This document shows, piece after piece, positions 57,733 to 64,000 of a DNA stretch of 64,000 bases. Position 1 is the stretch's first letter. Each line of letters opens with the position of its first letter. The DNA comes from Lasiosphaeria ovina. Lineage: Eukaryota > Ascomycota > Sordariomycetes > Sordariales > Lasiosphaeriaceae. The notes under the pieces were generated by a model. The model had not been told where the DNA came from. It saw only the letters and a program-made list of their open reading frames with translations, and made no database searches. The translations under genes and the position numbers were made by a program. The stretch spans positions 2,604,001 to 2,668,000 of the forward strand of contig JAULSN010000003.1 in assembly GCA_033439765.1 (NCBI GenBank), written 5' to 3'.

Positions 57733-58407
57733 CTACTTCAGTCGCAGCACCTCTGTATTGCCCCCGCCTAGTCTTCCGAGGCCACACCCTGCCGCGGTAT
57801 GACCTGGCGCAAAGCTGTCTTGAGCTCCACCTCGAGAGCTGGTTCCAGGTATCTTCCAGTTACTCACCACACCCCACAAGTCTATGTCGTCCATGTCAGT
57901 ATCGCTATCCCCAGATGACTCTATAAAGCTGTCTTCGTCGTTTGCTGTACTGCCTTGTCGGGACCTCCTCTTCCTCTGATTTAGCGGGCTTGCCGTTTTG
58001 GATCCTCCACCGCCGCCGTATGCGTTCCGAAGCTCTGTCCCAGCACAATACTCTGTCTTGTACTCTATCTTGCTAACTTCATCTCTAAAGACTCGGATGA
58101 CGTGACGATGTTGGCCTGCGGTGACGAAGAGCTTGGCCCGGAAAAGGATAGCCCAAGCGAAACGGGCAAAGAGGCGAGCGCGAGACTGGTTATGGAGGGA
58201 CTCGACGAGGGTGGTATGATATGTAGCCCATACTTCCGCTATAGAGTCGGAAATGATATGCGTGACGTATTGAAGGGAGGGCTGAAGGGAAGAACCGATG
58301 GTAATAATCCTTGGAATAATAAAAAACCACCAAGCGTTAAACGAGTAGTATATATCCTTCCTAAGAGGAAGGAGATTGCCTTGGTTATTAATATTACCCG
58401 TCCTAGA
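57733..58407 (-). CDS. Unrecognised open frame, probable relic of a multi-copy gene
   Basis: A 224-codon open frame on the minus strand with no ATG near its start; the acceptor-like CAATAG directly precedes it, so it could be an internal exon. Notable parts: FNAWWFFIIPRI, an Arg-rich helix RARLFARFAWAILFRAKLF, a Gly run, RKRRSRQGS, an acidic Ser/Asp stretch (DSFIESSGDSDTDMDDID) and a C-terminal CGLGRLGGGNTEVLRLK. It ends at a possible GTAGAT donor. I do not recognise the family. The frame is more protein-like than the plus-strand frame opposite it (58102-58608). Confidence 0.35.
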   Translation of the reverse strand, partial: SRTGNINNQGNLLPLRKDIYYSFNAWWFFIIPRIITIGSSLQPSLQYVTHIISDSIAEVWATYHTTLVESLHNQSRARLFARFAWAILFRAKLFVTAGQHRHVIRVFRDEVSKIEYKTEYCAGTELRNAYGGGGGSKTASPLNQRKRRSRQGSTANDEDSFIESSGDSDTDMDDIDLWGVVSNWKIPGTSSRGGAQDSFAPGHTAAGCGLGRLGGGNTEVLRLK

Positions 58408-60612
58408 CTATTGTATTTGATTATCCTTATACTAACGTCCTTCCTCTTTTGGTACAAGATGGGCTTCTTCGACGGCATAACTGGCGTTGGTAATACCGCA
58501 GTCCATAGTTGTAATAGGGCCGGCGTTAATAGAAGGCCACCAATCGGGGATGTGGCCGTGGGGGAACTCCCAATATTGGAAACTAGGGACGATAGGATAA
58601 AGCACTAAAAGGTTAGCGAATGACGCTCAAAGGGAGGAGGGAGTTTTTTCCGGAGCCTTTAACGATGAAGTAGCACTCCTCGTCTGTCAAGATGCCATCA
58701 AGTGACACCCGGACTTGCTGTTGACCCGCCTTATCGAGAGAGAAATAGCTATTGGCGATGGCATTCCCAGCGATACTCTGGCATGCTAGCAGGGCTGTTC
58801 TATGATGTACGCTGTAGGTAGAAATCGATGTTGTACTATCGACTCGAGGGAGAGTTAGGAGGAGGTTTTGACTGCTTGAACCGGGATGGCAAAATCTGAT
58901 ATGTTTTTTATGTGACGAATTTAGAGTAATTACTATAGAGATCGGCAGCCCCGACCACGGCACATGCATTCCAGCGAGGCGGAACATCACAGGCTGAGGG
59001 GCAGCAGGCGTGTCGACGATGGAAGGAGGCGTATCGACGATAGTAGCAGGCATATAATGCCTATACATAATGGCAGGAGACGTGTTCGGGATGCATGCGT
59101 CCAGGATAATAGGCGCGGTAACCGGCGCGCTGACTACACGAAACAGCACTAGGGGAACCGAAACGGCGGTCACTTGGCCCTGGTTTTGCTGTAGGTTCAT
59201 GTATTTCTTATCCTTCATGGTGGTCCTGCGAATATCTAGGGCCCGCACTATATCTAGATTCTGTGATAGCTTCTATAATTGACGTCCCTTAATAGGAATA
59301 TTGCCAAATGATCTCTTCCATTAACCTTATTGTGTGATCTTAATCGCCTCAGTCTTTTTCCTCCTCAATTACGTCTACCTTATCCTCCTTGTATAGTCGT
59401 ATTTCCTCCTCGTCTAATTCCTTTTGGTGAAGCCTGGTGTTAATTTCTTATATAGTTGGTGGTTGCCTGGAGTTATATGTGGGGTTATGTGGTTGAGCTC
59501 CCTATACACCAAGTTGACGTCGATTTCCTTGCGTATTTTTCCCTAGGTGTCCGTATAGTGCTTTATCCAGGTGTATAGTGGTACGTTCTCGATCGTCTTC
59601 TTTGCGGTATTGATGAGGTTTAGATTTCCCTGATACTCATAACCTCTGACGTTGATGAAACAGACGACTCTTTCAAGTTCAGAACGGACGATGTCCTGCT
59701 GGACAATCTAGCGTGGGTCGTATTTTGGGGTTCTGCCCGGCTGGCGTCGCTTGGTGGTGTACAGCTTTTGGGCTTTATAGCCTCTGAACCGCATCGTGGT
59801 TTTCTCACATTAGATAATCCAATAGCGTCATCTAGGCTCACGGATCTAGGTCTCGCCGTTAATCTATGGGTTTTCTCTCAAACCATCTTGCTCTCCAGCG
59901 TCACTACTGCTCCATTCCCGAAACATAATTTTGTCGCGCGTCGTGTTCTTATCGTAATAATAAATGATATACGGTATTCTGACACTGAGATTAGACGCGG
60001 GTCGTCCAAGATGAGTGGTTGAAACCTGGAGAGAGCGTGAGAAATCAATGAATGCCCTCGTAAAAGCCGGAATGGGCGTTGGATGTCTCTTTTTCATATG
60101 GTGTATCGGGATCCCAGCCGCTCGGCACTCGCTACGCCTAGCAATCACATGCTGTCCGTACAAGAGGTACCTGTTAGGATTTCTGGGAAATATCGCAACT
60201 AAGTAACTCGAGGACATGACTAAGTTCCCCAATGGAAGGCCCTGGAAGACAAAATATTACCCTTTGCCACTGGCCCGTATCACGTAGCTCAGGTAGGACA
60301 AAGCTTGATTAGTTCCCTATAAAATTTAAAGTCATGGGAGAGCTAGAATAATCGGAATGGCAGTGACCACGGAGTATTTATCCACTCTAATCATAGGGCT
60401 AGCAAATACAAAGACTAGAAATAAAGCAGGGATAGAACTAAGGTTACTTAGTTACTTTATATCCATGTCTTTGCCGTGGATATCCCTTGCTTGCGCTAAT
60501 TAACAAACCATCAACGCAAAAATGAATACAAACACTAAGAAATAATCGTCCAGTACCCGCCAATCTAACACAAAATCGCCTAAAACGCCCAAAACTCCCG
60601 GTCCTTCGTTCA
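58408..60612. other. AT-rich relic region
   Basis: About 2.2 kb. The minus-strand frame 58613-59248 (211 codons) has Pro/Thr repeats (IVDTPPSIVDTP) and an otherwise low-identity sequence; it may be part of the same relic. 59300-60600 has many in-frame stops on both strands and C-to-T-like decay. No intact gene. Confidence 0.4.
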
Positions 60613-62273
60613 TTACGCCTCTTGGGTAAGAGACTCGCGGAGCTTCATGAGTTGCTTGATTCCAGGTACGTGGTAGTCCATTGTCACACGGCCATCGTTG
60701 ATGAAAATTCCTTCCCGGCCCAAGGAGCGTATCTTCTTGAGCCAGCCTCTAATCTCTTCCACCTCAGTGGCTGCAGGCTTATCACTGACATCATCCACGC
60801 TTGTAAGAGCTGCAGGCTCATCACTTGGCTCAACCGATTCAGAAGAGGCTGCTGGCACACCACTTCCATCAGCCGGGGGCATAGAGGCTCCAGGTGAGCC
60901 ACTCGCAACAGACAGAGGCGGGGCGGTTGCAGGCCCAGCAACATGCGAGCTAGTTGCAGGCGTACTGAGACCAGCAACCGAAGGCAAACTAGCAACACGC
61001 GACAGGCTTTGGGTGTTTTGGATAGGCTGTTGTCCCAGGGGTGTGATTAGATGACTAATGGTGTGATACACACTCTCTGTCTCGTTGAGTGGTATACGAG
61101 GGCCTGTACCAATAGTATAAAAGGACTTTTTGGAAGTCCTACTCTTCGAGGCGAGGAGGTCGGCTGTGTCGTGCGGGTGTAATATTCCGGTATGACCAGG
61201 AACCCATTGTCTCCGAAACGTAACCTGGGTGGGGGCAATACAATACTCGAGGTCGATAATTTTGCCCTCTATCTCCTCAACTATCCCATTCAATGCAGTC
61301 GAGATAGCTGTAGTAAGCGCCTTCTTCTCGATCCCGATACGGATTCTAACAGTATGTGAGTCGGAAAAAAGGGTAACCCGAACGGTGCCGAGTGTCTGTC
61401 CCTTTGCGGCAGCTAGCTGTGCAGCTCTGCCCAGCTCTTTGATAGTGGTAGTAAGGGCTTGAAGCAAAGCCAATGCCTCTACGATATTGTTATCGTAGCA
61501 TGCAGCAGCAAAGTGCCACGCCATTTGGACCTCTTGTCCGTCCTCGGGATTTCCTGGAGCAAAGCGACGGAACACGATGCCAATGCCTGCCGGGTCTAGA
61601 TGGGCATCCCCTGGAGTAGACCCGTCACAAAATATTGCTGGACACGGGTCCTCGACTGTGGAGGTCTCTGCATAAGCTTTATTTGCCTCAGATATGGCCA
61701 ATGTTTTATCTCCTGGTGCCGTATACTCGTGAGGACCGACTGGTGAGGTGGCGGTCACGGGCAAAGGGGCAGGAGCCGGGGGCACCGGGGTGAGCGCTGG
61801 GGGAGATTGAAATAAACGGGACACCAGCAAGCCCCACGAAAGCCAAGACTGTCCAACCAACGATGGCAGAGTCGGGACGGGGGGCGACGCAACCAATACA
61901 GATGGACGCGAGGATGAGAGGACCGGAGGCTGGTTCGTGGGCGACGACCCCGATGGAGAAGGATGAGCCGGGGTAAAGTTCCCCAAAGAGGGGAACCCAG
62001 AAAGACTAAAGGCCGGGAGAGGAGCGCGAGAAATTGGGGGAGGAGGGCGTGGTGGCAATGACGGGTGCGGCGGAGGGAGAGTCGCGCCTGAAGAAGACAA
62101 ACGTTAGCAACATGGTGATATCAACTGAGCAACCGTTACATAATAAGCCCGACGCAAGACCAAAGTGCTTAAAGAGCGTCTCAGTAACGCATCTGGGCAA
62201 TCTGCCATCTCCGTGACGAGGCCAGACGAGTGCGAGTAGATGTCAGGGGTTTAGAAGCGAGTCGGGGAAGCAT
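60613..62273 (-). CDS. RNase H-fold protein with proline-rich N-terminus
   Basis: Exons 62273-62189 and 62087-60613 encode 519 residues. The 101-nt intron ends GCTAACGTTTGTCTTCTTCAG. Without it the frame has only a TTG start. About 170 Pro/Ser-rich residues precede an RNase HI-like domain: AIFCDGSTPG (first Asp), NNIVEALALLQAL (Glu), VTLFSDSHTV (second Asp) and WVPGHTGILHPHDTADLLAS (last Asp). The C-terminus has a linker, then EEIRGWLKKIRSLG and GIFINDGRVTMDY. RNase H modules of this sort come from LINE-type or other retroelements, but no reverse transcriptase lies next to it, so it may be a domesticated or stand-alone copy. Catalytic residues look complete. The donor GTTACT is weak. Confidence 0.7.
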
Positions 62274-62337
62274 TGGGTTGGAAGGGCGCTAGGCCAGGTC
62301 CTTGAAATGGAACGACAGTAGGGAGAATTTTACGGCT

Positions 62338-62673
62338 CTATTGCACAGAGGCCATTTGTTTGTCAGGGGGTCTTGGAGTGAAGGGTACTAGTGTACCGCA
62401 GGAATTGAGTGCTTTGAGGCAATGGCAGAGGATGATATCGGATATAGAGATGGGTGCGTGGGTGTGAAGGGCTGGAGGCACTATTGGATGGCGCCTCGAG
62501 GCGGTTCTGGTTTCCCGAAAATGTTCTGAGACCAAAGGAGTTTCATCGCGGACGACCGAATCTTGAGATTTGAACAGCATCGCGGCATAGTAAGTTCAGC
62601 TTCACTTACCAGTGGTCTTCTGACGCTTCGTATCTTGAGGCGTAGCCTCGTTTGCGGCTTTCCGCTTCGCCAT
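62338..62673 (-). CDS. Small spliced protein with basic N-terminus, unknown function
   Basis: Exons 62673-62610 and 62561-62338 (48-nt intron GTAAGT...CTCAAG) encode 95 residues. The first 20 (MAKRKAANEATPQDTKRQKT) look like a nuclear-localisation-rich leader. The rest contains DETPLVSEHFRETR and ISDIILCHCLKALNSCG. It is just upstream of the RNase H gene on the same strand and could be its 5' part or an independent unit; no in-frame connection was found. The donor is strong, the acceptor fair. Confidence 0.42.
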
Positions 62674-63304
62674 GTTGCTGATTGCGAGTCTCAAAAGACG
62701 GAACTAATTATTCGACTGCTCCGTAAGCAAAGCAGTTTGTTGGCTTTGTCACAGAGCCTGGCGACCGACTGCCATCCTTCATTCGATCGATCCGCCTCCA
62801 CAACGCCAGCCGAATACCTAGATTTCGAGATGCCCTCAGGAATAAGGATTGACTGTGGCTCGCACCAAACACGACTCCGAAGATCCCGCAATACCCTCCC
62901 GACCGAGCGGCTTGCGGATTGAGCATACTGGCGATGCCCTTTATTGACTCCTCCCTCTTCATCATTGTCTGCCCGCTCGTTTTTTTTTTCCTTTTTCTAT
63001 GTAAACGCCAGCTATTAAAACAAACCCGGCTTGCACAGTGGTGAAACGTGCCGCTGCACGTGGCTTTTAGCGAAAGAGCGACTGGCATGCAAGTGCAATC
63101 GAAACGTTCTAAGGCGGCCGCCCGGATAACGCGGCATCGCGGGATCATGGCACGAATGATGTGAGTGCGGGGCCACCATACACTTGTACAGATACATACA
63201 TACCCCGCCAGCGCTCGTTAACGACTAAACGTTGCCGCCCCTTCCTCCAACCTCAATTACATCCCCTAAAAGCAACCTCGCGGCGACAGGGAAACGAAAG
63301 GCGC
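62674..63304. promoter_or_regulatory. Divergent spacer before dienelactone hydrolase
   Basis: 631 bp between divergent start codons. It contains a poly-T run (62979-62989) and no further recognised elements. Confidence 0.35.
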
Positions 63305-64000
63305 ATGGCTGAATCAGAGTATCTGGCCAAGCCGCCAGGCGCGTGCTGCGTCGCCGGCACGATCCACGAGGGCACAGCCCGGGGGCAGGTCGACCAAGTT
63401 CTCCACGTGCCCACATACGTCGCGAAGCCTGCCAAAGGCAAGGCTAACGGTCACGTCGTGCTCTACTTCCCGGACGTCTGGGGCCTGTCTAACAACGCCT
63501 TGCTTTTGATGGATGGGCTCGCCGATGCGGGATTTCTCGCCTTGGGCATGGATTACTTTTGCGGAGTGATTAACGATGCCCCCCCTTGATCACGCGTTTC
63601 CTCAATTCACATCCGGCCAGGAACATGCTGATGATGTGCGAACCCTCAGGATCCTCTGTCCAAGTACCGCCAGTCCGAGAACGAACCCTTTCCCGAAGGC
63701 TTCGACCGAGCTGCCTGGAGAGCCAAACACTTGGCCTTCGCCATCGAGAACGTGCCCAAATGGGCGGCCGCCGTGAGGGAGCGGTTTGGATCTCCAGCGA
63801 CGAAATACGCCTGCGTCGGTTATTGCTTTGGCGCCCCCTTCGTCTGTCAGCTGCTCGCCACCGACACCGTCTCGGCTGGTGCTTTTGCCCACCCGTCGCT
63901 CCTGAAGGAGGAACACTTTAATGGCATAAAACGTCAGTCTCGCAGCCTTCTCTAGTTCTCTAACTTGCGCATACAGCCCGACCTCAAGAGCGGACACATT
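63305..64000 (+). CDS. Dienelactone hydrolase family protein, cut by window edge
   Basis: Exon 1 63305-63565, exon 2 63650-63932, exon 3 from about 63977 to beyond the edge. Exon 1 holds CCVAGTIHEGTARGQVDQVL and VVLYFPDVWGLSNNALLLMD. The joint restores DYFCGDPLSKYRQSE. Exon 2 has the nucleophile elbow YACVGYCFGAPFVC, where Cys of GYCFG is the nucleophile in this family, and AGAFAHPSLL. The Asp and His of the triad lie beyond the window. Family members hydrolyse lactones or esters, some in aromatic-compound catabolism; the substrate is unknown. The GTCAGT donor at 63933 makes the third exon likely. Confidence 0.85.

Noticed and set aside
58102..58608. 168-codon plus-strand frame with a hydrophobic stretch
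   Set aside because: The overlapping minus-strand frame is longer, has more protein-like composition and a splice-like boundary. The plus frame's apparent TM helix is the complement of AT-rich sequence.
1..64000. CRISPR arrays, bacterial operons or integrons
   Set aside because: Gene structure with introns and fungal families shows a eukaryotic genome; no regularly spaced repeat-spacer array is present.

Overview
The window is nuclear DNA of a filamentous ascomycete, probably a Sordariomycete. The evidence is short GT-AG introns (about 50-90 nt) with CTAAC/CTGAC-type branch sites, GC-rich exons, fungus-restricted families (HET, NACHT NLR with an N-terminal fungal domain, DUF3433, DUF1996, Zn2Cys6 regulators) and relics of repeats. 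Exon models below were built by hand from splice sites and reading frame. Phases were checked arithmetically, but no transcript data were available.

Layout. 0-6 kb: a HET-domain gene (-), divergent from a 703-aa membrane protein (+), then a small two-exon gene. 8-14 kb: a Zn2Cys6 regulator with a central zinc cluster and a DUF3433 membrane protein. 15.8-24.6 kb: an 11-exon SNF2-family ATPase (-), divergent across 382 bp from a NACHT-type NLR (+). The last exon of the NLR carries a 439-bp TA-flanked inverted-repeat element. 24.6-29 kb: LTR-like and tandem-repeat debris, a secreted RNase T2 (-) and two tRNA-like sequences. 29-36 kb: a secreted DUF1996 protein (+), a damaged cytochrome P450 (-), a fructosamine-kinase-like gene (-) and a SnoaL-like gene (-). 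37-48 kb: an SRPK-like kinase (+), a DUF7730-like protein (+), a fusion of a Helo-like N-terminal domain to a degenerate Rho/Cdc42-type GTPase (-), a broken FAD-linked oxidoreductase (-), and a second kinase with an FHA-like N-terminus (+). 49-51 kb: decayed DUF6604-like and FAD-monooxygenase genes. 51-56 kb: a two-TM protein, a COL-26/BglR-like Zn2Cys6 regulator with a probable GC-AG intron, and a DUF3237 gene with a 3' lesion. 57-62.7 kb: repeat-like relics, an RNase H-fold protein gene (-) and a small spliced gene (-). The right edge cuts a dienelactone hydrolase (+).

How the genes fit together. Fungal genes are mostly independent transcription units, so no operon logic applies. What stands out is the density of genes of the kind used in fungal non-self recognition and cell-death signalling (HET, NLR, Helo-like fusion) among unusual kinases, pseudogenes and repeats. 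This is typical of a fast-evolving accessory region. The most novel items are the Helo-like/pseudo-Rho fusion (41374-43448) and the NLR interrupted by a phase-neutral TIR element (441 bp including the target duplication). Core-like genes (SNF2 ATPase, carbon regulator, fructosamine kinase, dienelactone hydrolase) are interspersed.
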